A stretch of DNA of 64,000 bases, taken from Eimeria necatrix (lineage: Eukaryota > Apicomplexa > Conoidasida > Eucoccidiorida > Eimeriidae). Positions 22,014-33,800 of the stretch are shown here, in pieces. Every line of letters begins with the position of its first letter. Position 1 is the first letter of the stretch. The notes below the pieces were generated by a model. That model saw only the letters and a list, made by a program, of their open reading frames with translations. It was not told the DNA's origin and ran no database searches. Position numbers and translations under genes: made by a program. The stretch lies in contig NW_013651995.1 in assembly GCF_000499385.1 (NCBI RefSeq), positions 1 to 64,000 on the forward strand. The letters run 5' to 3'.

Positions 22014-25000
22014 TTACTGCCACAGGAATGCATGCACAAGAAAGTCAACCAATCCGTCTACATCAGCAAACGTGCTCAGATACCCTAAAGAAATCCGTAC
22101 AGACCCAACAGCCTTTGAATGAATCCGTGGCCCAGATCCAATCCAACCGAAATCTGAAGATGGACGAACGAGCACGGCACCACTGGGGTCTGAACAACTT
22201 TCTCTTACGCGAGTTGCATTGACAATTTCGGCACCAGTTAGTCCTAAGAAATCCTGAGGGAAAGTGGATGACAGAGCAAGAAGGCAACCCTCTAGGTGTG
22301 TGGAAGGCAACATATAAGAGTAATGCAGGGGGTAAAGTTACACTGACAGGGACTTGGAGATTCACCTGGCAGCCTCCAGGGTTGCAGAAGCATCCTGTGC
22401 GCAGATGAATGCCTGCGGCAGCCGTTCTGGCCTCAACCTGAATAGAAGCGCACAGCCAAAGTGGTCTCAGTGAGCAGCGGCACGTGAGGCAACAAAAACA
22501 CCTAAGTAACTAAGCCTAAATTATCGTGGACAAGCCACACTTTCACGTCGAGCCGCACCTCTCCAAATGGAATAAATGAACCGTCAGGCTTAAGCAGATT
22601 GAAATTCACGATTCCGCCTGAATGCTCCCAGCCCACATAAAGTTTTCACAGTAGTGAGCAAAACCCCGTCACCAGCCAAAGGTATATCGATAGATTCTGC
22701 CAGAAAAATGGAATATTCATAGAATAAGAGAGATGACAAAGGCCAAACAGGCCGCGCACTACACATGGATGACACAACACGAAGAAACTGCTTTTGACCT
22801 AGCAAGCATAACCAAACAGGCTCCCTACTAATGATCACATGCTCAGCATACCGGAAGGTTCCTCCGTGCGTCCCCAGTAAAGAAGCACAAACGGAGCTCC
22901 ATTTCGGTGACGGAGAGATTTCAGCGATCGGTAGAGATGGCGAGTCAGCGACGCTACGTGCCGTTCAATTTGGTCCATTCCAATAGCCTGGGGCATAGAA
23001 GCACAGAACGCATGACGAAATGCCTTTCTAAAATCCCTTGATTTTGGCTTTAGCAACTGCCTACATACATGGCACGTGCACAGCATACGGCCTTCGAGGT
23101 ATTCCAATTCAAGCTGGATAGAGCGATATTCTGCGGCGAGTTTGAAAAACCCTACCTGGAGAGCTGCAAAGCCATACTTAATGGCAGCAATGGAAAGAAA
23201 GTTGACAGTACCGTCTTCTAGGCGAGCAGAAATGTCCTTCTTCGGCTTTTGCCACCGCGCGTCGCATAGAGAGCCCGAAACACTGCCTCCCCCCCAGTAG
23301 ACCTGCAGCAGCATCCGCATCCGCCCATATTTACACCTTTTTCCCCATTCTCAGCGCTTTTAGTAGAGCCACTGCTAGGGGAAATCGCTCCGAATTGACT
23401 TTAGCACCGCAAATCCTATTTCTAAAATGCTAGGGAGCAGCAAAGGCTCCACACCTTCTTGAGCACATCTGCGGCGCTGCGTTTAAGCACTAGAGCTCCC
23501 AATCCTGTGGGGTATCCGAACACTTTGTAGAAGGACACCGCTAGAAAGTCTGCAGCCTTCTCCAGCCCATTTCCAGACAACTGAATCCGTGTTGTCGGCG
23601 CCGCAGCAGCTGCATCAAGGAGGACGAGCCACCGACAGCCATCGGAAAGCCCGAACCTGCAGTGCGCAGCCACAGACAACGCCAAAAGACAGTGACATCA
23701 CATACTTGAGTAAATTAACGGAAATTCATCTAAGATGTATTAATTCAGTGCTGCAGCTTCCAGGCACGTACGGGCAAACAAGGTACAAGGCTTATGAGAC
23801 AAGGAGAGAAAACGCTCTGACAGGGCAGGTGCTGTCTTACTTGTGGATTTTTTCTATCCATCCAACGGGGTATGACGTGCCATTAAAGTTATCCTTAAGA
23901 GGAAAACCAAAAAGACAGTAAGGGTGGGAGGAGCTGTCGCTCCAGTCAGTCTTCAAGCCTTCCTTTTCCCTCTCCGCCAAAATCGAGTTCACCTCGCGTT
24001 CTGATAACGCTCTTACGGCCTCCACTCCGGCGGCGTATGCAAGTTCTCTAAAAAGCAGACAAACACAGAGTCATAGGCGCAAATGCAGTTGTACCACGAG
24101 CTGTGGTGCGAGTCGCTGCTGCGTCGGGTACTTCTGGCTCCATTCGGGCTGTGTTTCCCTCTAGAAACAAAAGATATGAAAGGCAGTGCATATACTTCCA
24201 AGCTGCAAGCAGATGTCAAGCCACCCAAAGCAACAAAACGAGGACAAAATGGAAAGCTAGAAAGAAGAAAGCTCACCTAACGCCCAAGACGGAGTTGTGA
24301 TTTATTCTTAAATAGAAAAAACTCGACTTTCCACTAAAGGGAAAGTCCTCACCAACCAGCTTTATAGCTGCAGTGGCGCCTGAACGCAGAGAGACAGGCA
24401 TCTGACCAAACAGCAACACCAGTAGCAGCAACACAGGGGCAGCAGCAGCAATAGTAGCACAGCACGTCGGAACGACAACAGCGACAGCAGCAGCAGCAAA
24501 AGCATTAACGCCAATACCAACTAGAAAGATTAACAAGAAGTACGGAAATAACTGTGGCAGAAACAGAAGAAGGCTGGTCCAAAGCGGTATGACCAAAAAT
24601 TCTACATAATATTTCGGCTCTTTACCCGAAGTGAAGACAACTGCAAAGTCACTTTCCTCAGCACCAAAAAACTTCAGGGTCAACTCGCGGGCCTCTCGAG
24701 TCCTCTCATCTGAGGAACAACGGCAACTGTAGAAGCAGCGGCAGGAGCTGCAGCAGCAGCTGCAGCAGCACGTTTGCCGGCAATATGCATTTTTCAAAAG
24801 ACAAGCATATACTTCCACGTACAGCCGTAGTTGCACCTTTACATTCACGTATGCATGTATGTGTAAAAAATGCTGTACATATTATTGTGTGCAAACTCAT
24901 TTATTTGTGTGTAGGACCTCGCTTGAAGGCTGATGCCTCTGGCGTTTTCGGTGTTTGCAGAGGACTTTAGAAAGCCTCAAATGCTTGCTTTTGCTTTCTT

Positions 25001-27063
25001 TTCTTCCCGTGAAAAATCGTGTTTCATTTTATATTTCACTCGTACATTAACGCACATATAATTGCAACGGAATAACGCATGTTGAAATCCATGCACGCGT
25101 GGCATATGCAAGAGCGAGTACGCAGAAAAAAACTCACATTTGCTTACACACACATCCAAATAAAGAAATACATAGGCAAGCAAATGAAAGGCAAGCATAC
25201 GTGCGATTTACGCTTAATTAGACTCTAGGAAGGCCTAGGAGTCACCTGTCAGCTTCGCTGAGGGATTGCGGGAGTGAGCATTGCCGAACGCGTGCAGTCC
25301 CAAATCCTTGAAGACCGACAGCAGCTGCTGCTCTTGATAAGGGGCAGCGCCTGCAGACGCAAAGATGAACAAAACATGCAGGAGGCATGCGACCACATAC
25401 CAGGGAGAAGACACCTCAGTAGCACAAGCATGTGGGGAAGCGCAGGCGCAGATGCAAGCAGATACAGAAAGACATACGCGGACACAAGAAGAACAGGGAC
25501 CTATATAGGTGAAGAGAGCCAACAGGCAGAAGGCGCAGACGCAAAGAAAGAAGCAAAAATAAATATATAAACGGCGGCAACCTTGAAGGAAAAGCGAGAG
25601 GTTCAGAGATACTGGCAGATCAGATATGCAATGAACTGCAGCTACTGGGTGTAGAGCGTGCACACACTCAAGTCCGACTGAGACGGCAACACACAGCAGG
25701 AAAATGCGAAGGAAGATGGAACAGATGGACAGGTGCAGCCGAGACAGAGTCAGAAATCAAACATGGATAGGGAAGAAAAGGACATGAAAACTGCCTGTTC
25801 TCGTCTTCAGTCAGATCGCAGAGAGAATAATATTCCATAGTAACACAACGGCAACAGCAAGAACGTAAATATAATGGAAACAACAGCGGCAGAAGCTGCA
25901 GCAGAACTGCGGGCCGTTTGTTGCTGTTAAGTGTTGTTTTGGCGAAAGAGCGTCTGCCGCTCATCTATTTCTGCGTTGCGTTTCCTGTAGTTCTCCATTT
26001 TCGCCTGTCTCATGAGCTTGTGGCATATGTAGGTAGTGACATATCATATCTTACTTATTTTCTATCGCTGCTTGAACTATAATCAACGTATTAATGCTTT
26101 ACTGCATTTTCCTTCCTATTTTTGCCTCTCCTGGTACCTTTGTTTGTGCCTGTGTCTACTCTGTGTCTTAGTTTGTGTCCTAGTCCTGGTGTGTGTCAGT
26201 GTCTGACCCGCATAGTCCAGGTAGATATCTCCCTTTAGCCTTCGCAGCTGCTTCTGAGCAGTTTCTTCTGCCTTGAGTGAATAGTCTTCTCCGAACTGCA
26301 GCAAAAACTGCTGCCGCCTTTCTGCATGCGTCGGCGCCCGGCCCCGCCTGCACAGGCTCTCCGGATGGTGCTCCCTTTCGCGCTTGCTGCTGCTCTTTTC
26401 GCTGTCTGCTGCCAGCAGCTGCTGCACCTCCTTCTGGGCAGCAGAGAACACACCTTCTATGTGCTCAGGCAGTGTGTCGGGGCTCTCGGGACGGGGGCTG
26501 TGGGCGGCAGCAGGTACCCTTTCGTCGGCAGTCTTGGGGCCCTCTCTCACTCTTTCTTTTGCTGCTATTTTGGAACTTTCAGAGGCAGGAAGTTCAATAT
26601 GAGGGCCTTCTTGTGGGGGCTTCGCATGGGTCGCTCTTACGGGGGCAAAAACGATACTGGCAGTGTACGAAGAGGGGTGCTCCCAGCCCTGTGAGTCAAC
26701 CACTGAGCAGAGCGGGCCTTGAGTCTGCTGCTGTTCTTCCTGTTGCTGCAGTTGATCCGGCTTACTCTGCTGCTCCTGCTGCTTCAAGCAAGCTTCTTGT
26801 GTCTCTTCAGTGGGGAGAGGCTCGGGGATGAAGTATACGCCCTCAGGGGACAAGCCAGAAATGGAAGGAGGCGGCTGCGTGGCCGCCACCGTCACGCCTG
26901 CTGCTGCGGGCGTCTCCCCGCTGCAGCTGCACGGCTGGTCGTCTGTGGCAGCAAGCACGCCAGCAGCAGCAGCATCAGAAGCACGAGCGCCGGCCAAAAC
27001 GACAGTGAGCAGCGCTATGCCACAGGCGCACGCGAGCCCTTGTCTCCTCATCCTTTCTTTCAT
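22014..27063 (-). CDS. MOCOS: Molybdenum-cofactor-sulfurase-like class V aminotransferase
   Basis: This is a PLP-dependent NifS-like enzyme; the named family transfers sulfur from cysteine to molybdenum cofactor. Exons (minus): 26208-27063, 25246-25350, 24626-24709, 24277-24379, 23841-24047, 23455-23656, 23156-23302, 22852-22987, 22559-22617, 22366-22437 and 22014-22253; 736 aa, all phases consistent. In order: a signal-peptide-like N-terminus (CACGIALLTVVLAGARA), IYLDYAGAAPY, GNAHSRNPSAKLT, ATAAIKLVGEDFPF, NHNSVLG, CLFGFPLKDNFNGTSYP, WLVLLDAA, the PLP-lysine site SFYKVFGYPTGLGALVL, VYWGGGSVSG, LEDGTVNFLSIAAIKYGF, HRNGAPFVLLY, the sulfur-carrying Cys loop RTGCFCNPGGCQ and GSVRISLGYLSTFADV. 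No C-terminal MOSC domain is visible. The first exon adds about 240 low-complexity residues. The substrate in this organism is uncertain. Confidence 0.9.
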
Positions 27064-27636
27064 GTATGGGGGGGAAATAAAACAAGAACGCCCTTTCTGG
27101 TGTTTTCGCTGCCTCTACGGCGCGTTTGCTGCACAATACATGGAGAGCTTCCGAGAGTCCCTCAGGGCCTCAACCGTGCGAAGCTCAGGTAAAATGAGAT
27201 CCAACTCGCCGAATTCGTGCGATAGGCGAAACAAAAAAAAAACAAATTAGCTTAATCACATTGAATTAACTCTTTAAAAACTAGAATAAAAACCCTGGGA
27301 ACCGACTAGCTAAGGAGTCGCAGCCGCGTCGGTCTCGTCAGCGCCGCCGCCTCGTGAGCCCTCAAGGGCCCCACGAGTGTTGGGAGCAACTTTATTTAGG
27401 GCCGTCGTCTATGCGTCTTCTGGTTTGTGCAAATAAATATATTCAATTTGTGTTACTGCAACTTTCAACCAGACAAGCGGACACGCGCAAAAACGCCAAA
27501 CGCGAAAAGCCTCCTCAATGATCTGAACGGCTGCGCAAGGCTGCACCATCTCCAGAAAAAGTATATGCCTGTCTTCCTTGGCTCACAATAACGTCCCGAA
27601 ATTTTAGCCATACAAAGAGAGGCTGCTAATGGGCAT
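27064..27636. promoter_or_regulatory. Divergent intergenic region (MOCOS-like / SLX1)
   Basis: 573 bp separate two divergent start codons and must contain both 5' UTRs and promoters. An A-rich run (about 27229-27245) and AT-rich stretches are present. No defined motif could be assigned. Confidence 0.5.
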
Positions 27637-28362
27637 ATGGAGACAGAAGAGTCGATCGCTGAAGAAATATCCGACGTGCCAGTTGCTGGTGCTGCCGCCG
27701 CACACGGCAACACTGTCGAGAACAGCATCCCTCTCGCGAACTTGAGCTGCAGCAGCAGCAGCTGCTGCAGCAGAAGCCGTAGCCAAAGCCACACCAGGAG
27801 CCGCAGCAGGAGTCGCAGCAGGAGCCGCAGCAGGTGCCGCAGCAGGAGCCGCAGCAGGAGCCGCAGCAGGAGCCGCAGCAGGAGCTGCAGCGGGAACCGC
27901 AGTAGAAGCAGCAGCTGTAGTTCTGTAGGCAGCAGCTGCCCCTCGATTTCAGACCCTAGCAGCGCAGACGAAACGGAAGATCATCAAGCCGAAGAAAGGG
28001 AAAGTAGCAGCTGCTCGTCAGACTGGCGCTCTTTACCTCGTGGCTTTTTTTGCGTCTATTTGCTGCAGTCGGTCTCCTCCCCCCATCACTTCTACGTCGG
28101 CTGCACCACAAATCCTCTTCGGAGGCTGCGGCAGCACAATGGAGAGCTGCAGCAAGGAGCAAGAAGAACCTCATTGTAAGCCCCGTGCTGCTGCTGCTGC
28201 TGAAGCTGCTGCGGCTCCTAGTGCTCTTGTTGCTGCAGCTGGCCCTCGTGTTTTTTCTGTCGATGATAATACAGTCCTCGCTACCTATCACAGTGCATTG
28301 AGTGTTGGGGCGCTGCAGCAGGAGCAGCTGTCGTAGCCACGAGGAGTGTGTTAACCCAAGTA

Positions 28363-28395
<33 letters not shown>

Positions 28396-30134
28396 ACGGT
28401 TGTTGCTGCCCTTGCAGGCATCGGCCTTGGCGTCTCTGCTTGTTTATCTCCGGTTTTCCTTCCTTAGTTGGCGCTCTGCAGTTTGAATTCAGGTGGCAGC
28501 AAGCTCTGGTCCCTGCTGCTGCCCTTCGCTCTCTTTGCTGCAGCGGGGACACGGGGGCTGTGTGCAGCTGCAGCAACTGCAGCAGCTGCGCAGCAAGGCG
28601 CAGACAGATAGCCAAGCAACGCCGTGGCCGAGGGCAGTCGCGTGTTCGGGGGAGCCAAGCCACTGCAGCAGCAGCGCCGAAGACGGTTGCTGCAGCAGCA
28701 GCCGCTGCAGCAGCTGACTGGGAGCTGCTCAATGAGCAGGCAGCAGCAGCAGACGATTCTCGCTGCTGCCGCGTCCCGTTCGTCCTCAGGCGGCGGCGCA
28801 GTAAGCTCCCGCAGGAGCGGCTAGAGGCTGAGCTGCAGCAAGCGCTGCTGCTGCTGCACGGGGTTCCTTTTTGTAACCTCCCGCTGCAGCTGCATGCTTG
28901 CTGCCCAGATGTGACAGATACTCTTCAAGACCTGCTGGTCTATCCCTGCTGCGGCGGAGGCACAAGGAAGCAAGGGAGAAGCAGCAGCAGCGGCCGCGCG
29001 CTGACAAGAGTGCCGCCGCAGGTGACTGTCAGCAGCGGCCCCGCAATCTCTCTGAGCTTTCGATCTCCAGGACTACGGGTTGGATCCTTCACAAAATCCA
29101 GCAGCAGCAGGGACAGCAGCAGCAGCAAAAGCAGCAGTGGCTGCAACTGCTGCTTTGGTGATGCTGCGGTGCCTGATCTCAGAGCCCTCACCAGCGGCAA
29201 CAGCAGCATCGCAGCTGCTGGGGCGCTGTGTCCAGCGGTTTCACCAGCAGCAGGTGCTGCTGTAGCGGGTTGTGCTGCAACAGACGGTGCTAAAACACCT
29301 GCTGCAGCAACGCTTGCTGCTAGTGCTGATACTTGCGCGTTGTGCTTATCGTCATTTCAAGACAAAGATAGGGCTTTGTCTTGCCCGCAGTGCGGAGTGT
29401 ACCTACACCTCACCTGCGCAGGCCGTTTCGCGCTGCAGCAGGAAGCAGAAGCAAGAAAGCAGCAGCAGCTTGCAGAAACAGCGTCGAAAGCACCTGACGG
29501 AGCTACTCAAGCAGCAGCAACAGATGATGATGATGACGATGAGCATTATCGGCTGGTCCCCGCCTACTGGTGGTGCTGTTCTTGCAGTCGCAGAGTATTT
29601 TGGGGTTTCATTTTGAATCATCTATTTGAAAGACGCAGCAGGAGCCCTTCACAGACAGAAGCAGCGGCGGCAGTAACAGCATCACAAGCTGCTAGTACTG
29701 TTGACAATGAACCTGCTGCCTGCGTAGGGCAGATTCCGTACGACGGCTCAGTGACAGAGCCACTTCGTGCCGCTGTTGCTGCTTGTGCAGCAGAGGCAGC
29801 AGAGAGCACTCCGAGCAATGCGGCAGCAGCCGCTACTTGTCAAAGAGCTGGGGATCCCCCAGGAAAGCGAAAGGCATCACAGGCTTTGCCGGGATGTGCC
29901 GGTGCTACTGCAGCTGCTGCAGCTGCTGTTGTTGAAGGCGCGCACTTCAAGCGATGCAGGGAAGAAAACGCTTCCTTTTCGCAGAAAGAGGGAGTACCGC
30001 CGCCGGCTTCCCTTTCGGCTGGCGCCTCTCAATGCAGCAGCAACAGCAGCAGCGAACGCAACAGTTTGCTTTCCATTCCTCCATTGCTAGAGCGGCTGCG
30101 GCTACAGAGCTCGCAAAGCCAGCCAAATAAGTAA
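27637..30134 (+). CDS. SLX1: SLX1 GIY-YIG structure-specific endonuclease
   Basis: This is the catalytic subunit of the SLX1-SLX4 resolvase, acting in the nucleus on branched DNA. Exons are 27637-28175 and 28418-30134; 751 aa, phase 2 junction. The GIY-YIG domain starts at about residue 130: [29 protein letters not shown] with the catalytic Arg, ARRTS, then across the intron [14 protein letters not shown] and [10 protein letters not shown]. The C-terminal zinc-binding RING/PHD-like domain is present: [39 protein letters not shown]. Between start and nuclease there is an RS-repeat tract (about residues 47-95, units SRSRSR). Large Ala/Gln/Ser-rich insertions separate the two domains. Typical SLX1 proteins are 270-400 aa. 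The first residue of the usual GIY motif is Cys. Nuclease identity is secure. Confidence 0.93.
27780..27905 (+). repeat. RS-encoding AGCCGCAGCAGG repeat
   Basis: Tandem units AGCCGCAGCAGG/AGCCGCAGC encode Ser-Arg dipeptides inside the SLX1 N-terminus. This is a CAG-derived tract read as (SR)n. Confidence 0.88.
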
Positions 30135-30862
30135 ATGGGTACTGCTGAGCGTGGTGCTGCTTGCGCTCTTGGCTCCGCTGTAGTGCCTGATGCATGAGTG
30201 TTGTGATTCGGGTCTTTGCCACTCATCGCCGCTGTCTGCCTGTTCTTGGCATTGTTATAACTCATTTTACAACATGTGGGCAGCACACAAAATCCGCTTT
30301 TCGTCAGCAGAGAGCCTTTAGTATTCCTCCAGGCCGCATGCCCAGCTCTCTCATGTGTGTCTCTCCACTCATTACAAGTACTGGGGAGCAAGGACGCATC
30401 CCCTTCCCGTGAGTAAATCCACCGGATGCGGCTTCCATATCACTGTTCTTCATTAAAAAGGGGCAATCAGCTCCAGGCTGAGCGGGCCTCATAAAATGTA
30501 GAAGCCACCATTTGTGTCGCTCTAATCAGTGGCATATCTCTTGGGATTTAGACTACGAGTTACCATTAAAGTTCCCTTAAAGTTTAAATCGCGACTGGAG
30601 TCCATTACTCGTGTCCGGCTACAGACTCGAGGCAAATTCTGCAGCCAGCACTGCGCTGGCTGCTGCAACTGCAGAGTGCCCTCTGCACTCTGCAATTGCA
30701 GCAGCCATTGACTGCAGCAGTCACCCCCGTGACTACTGCTATTTTGCGAGCTCAAAACAATTTGAAGGCGAGAACAAAAGCGAATGGGAGGCATTAACAG
30801 TGCACCTAGCGCCAGCTTCGGGTCGACGCAGCCGCTGCTGCTGCTGGTAGCAACGTGGCCCC
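30135..30862. other. Convergent intergenic region (SLX1 / FIG4)
   Basis: 728 bp between two converging stop codons. It contains GCAGAGTGCC(C)TCTGCA dyad-like words around 30670-30690. No gene seen. Confidence 0.55.
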
Positions 30863-33800
30863 TCACATATGCTGCTGGACACGGTGAAGCAGCTGTTTGT
30901 CCATTGGGCTCTGCGCAGCCACTGCAGCAAACGCGTACATGGCCGGGAGAAGCATTGCTGCCTCCAGATGTTTCTGCTGCCTCTGTAGCCGCAAGAGATG
31001 AGCTTCTTGCTGCAATGCATGCAGCTCGATAGGCTGCAGCATCGTTTCGGAAACAGCAGCACTTGCTCGATGCCAGCAGCTAGTGATACTACTACTACTG
31101 GCTGCACCAAAGTGGCAGTTAAGAGTGTCCATTTCTCCATCGCTGCAGAGCTGCAGCTGCTGCTGCAGCTCATATGGAAGGCTCTTCAGAGCTTTATCAT
31201 GCTGCTGTTGCCGCTGCTGCGAATACGCTTGCAAGGTTCTCCGCAGCTGCTCTTTTATGATGCCTTTGAATGTTAAAGCACTCTGATGCTGCCGAACCTG
31301 CCGCTGCTGCTGGGTTGTATCCGTCTTCTGTTCATCAGCATGAGGAGTCTCCCCGGCACGCGGCGGCAGCAGGAATAGTAACGCATTGGACTCCCGGTTT
31401 ACTCTAGGTGCTTTACACGAAGGCTGGCAGCAGCAGGCCGCTGCTGCTGCCGCTGCTGCCGCTCGCTGCAATTCGAAAGAAGCCACCACATCGCGTGGGT
31501 ACTTTGTCAGCCGTCTCGCTATGTGCGCCTGCAAAAGCCTTTGCTGCAGCGCGCTGTTGCAGCTGCGTTGTTGCAGGACTAGATGAGCTGCGGACCATTT
31601 TGAGATGAAGCTACTGCCCATTCGCTCCTCCTTCTCTTGCTGCTCTTGCATTTGCTGCAGTGCAGTGTAAGCCCACAGCTGCTCGCTCTCCCGCAGCTGT
31701 AGTGAGTAAGAGCACTGCAGCGCCCGTGCTGCAGCTGTTGCAGTGTCTATAAGCGTTGGCAACAGCAATGCTAGAGAACGGCCCCTGGAATGCGCGCAGG
31801 CTTGAAGATTCTTCCGTTGTTCCCCACAAGCTCTGGACACCTTGCTGCAGTCGCTGCTGCTCTTCTGAGATTCATCTGGCTCAGCTTCTCTGTGATCCTC
31901 CAACGCAGCACGAAGTGATGCTTCAGAGGCATCCACCTGGCTGTTGTACGCATGTTTTGACCCCGCCGCAGCAACTGCTACTGGCGACGCGGCTAGTCCG
32001 CGCGTGCTGAGTTGCAGGCAACCAGCAGCAGAATCTGTCTCAGGGGCTGCCCTCAAAACAGACGCAGCAGAAGAAGCAGCAGTATTTGCTGCTTTCCTAC
32101 GCCAGGGGCCGTACGTGAACACATCTAAGAGGTGGGGTATGTCGTCTCCAGCTCCAAAGCATGCGCCATTGTCACATGAATCGTTGTGGCTGGTACTGAC
32201 GCTGCTGCCGTTGCTGTACTCCATGTGTTTGCCGCAGGTGCAGCCCAGAAGAATCCCTGTACATTCGGGGGACAAGAAGTCCAGCACCCAAGACGGTCCA
32301 GAAGAACGCAAAAAGCCACTTGACGCCTCCGCCGTTTGTGCTGCGATAATATCTCCGGATCGGCAACGGCAGCAGCCAAGCCACTTGGTGGCTGTTTGGT
32401 TTGCTGCTGTTGCCGCTGCTGCCGCTGGCTGCATTGCTGCTGGTGCCTGTAAGTCTTCATCACTGTAACTTCCAGCTGCTCCCCGTGCTGCTGCTACGTC
32501 CAAGGACCCAGAATCTTCCAGCGTACAGCAGCAGCAGAGGCAGCAGTGAGAGATGCTGACAGCTGACCTCATGCCGTTGAAAAAGCGTTGCAAGGGCAGC
32601 ACCCACCAGTCCTTCGGGGAGAAAGATGGCTCCAGAAAGCTGAAGCAACAAGCACAGTAGCAAAGGCCGCAGAAGCAACGCCGGCTGCAACAGCAAATTT
32701 AAAGACGCTTGGAAGGGCATGGGAGGTAAACAATGTAGATGCAGGTGCAGCAACGAAGTAGCGGCACTTCCTTGTCACTGTGTGTTCAAGCGAAGAGAAG
32801 AACACACTTCATCGTTGGAGGACAATAGAAGTACATCAGCAACTGCTGATGCTGCTACTTTTGTTTCTCAGCAGCATACTGTTGAACGCGCGAAATGTCA
32901 TCTCCGTTTTGCTCCTCACTTGTGATGTATGTAAACATCGTATCCGTCTTCGAGCCTCCAAATAGGCGGCTGCTGCTGACCTTCTTTGATGGGAGGGTAC
33001 AAGGAGAACCAAATGTTGAGAGCTTGTTGCTTCCTGCCGTCCTCAAGTATGTTGCTGTACCTGCAGCAAGTGCGCAGGCTCAAACACCCTACACCATAAA
33101 CTCTGAGTCTCAGCGGGATTCCAAAGAGCCAAGTCATCGCTGCTGCTGGATGACACCTGTTTTTCGACAGCGCTAGTCGCCTTGGCCAGCGCTGCTTTGT
33201 CAGTGGATTGTATACAACCACCCTATCCACCTTCTTCCAACTCGCTCGTGTTTCAAGGCCATAGTTTTAAGCTAAGCGCAATTCCGCCTGTCCATGGGGG
33301 AAAAACTCCCAAGATCTCTCTACTGTGGCCGCTGGTGCTTAACCCTCAGTCTGATGCTCTTCCCTCAGAAAATTCAGAAGATCGCGATCTTAGCCGGTCT
33401 CTGGCTGCTTATATTTCCAAGTGTTGGGGCTTTTACCTGCGCTGGAGAGATGTGGACAGGCCAGGCAGAAGAGGCACAAAGGCTGCTGTGGTGCCCTTCC
33501 TTCCTACCCACTGGACAGCAAGGGCCGATGAGACCCCTTTAAGAGCAACTAAGGCGCCGCTGAAAAGGCCTCCGGGCTTGCTGCTGCTGCTGCCAGTAGT
33601 GCTGGTGCTGTCATTACTTCGCGGCCCCTCCGGTGCAGCGGCATCATCCGCGGTAAGAGAGCTCGTTGAGGGCTGAGACCGCAGCTGAGGGCCATCCCCG
33701 TTGCTTCCATTGTTGCTGCTACTTCTGCTGCCTGTTGAAGCCTCAAAAGAAATGCCCCAGAGGTTGTCTCTGGGATCGTCTGCACTACACGACTCCACCG

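Noticed and set aside
28302..28417. Upstream part of the long SLX1 exon-2 frame
   Set aside because: It begins at a GTG inside the intron; the acceptor at 28417 gives the phase-correct junction to the GIY-YIG exon.
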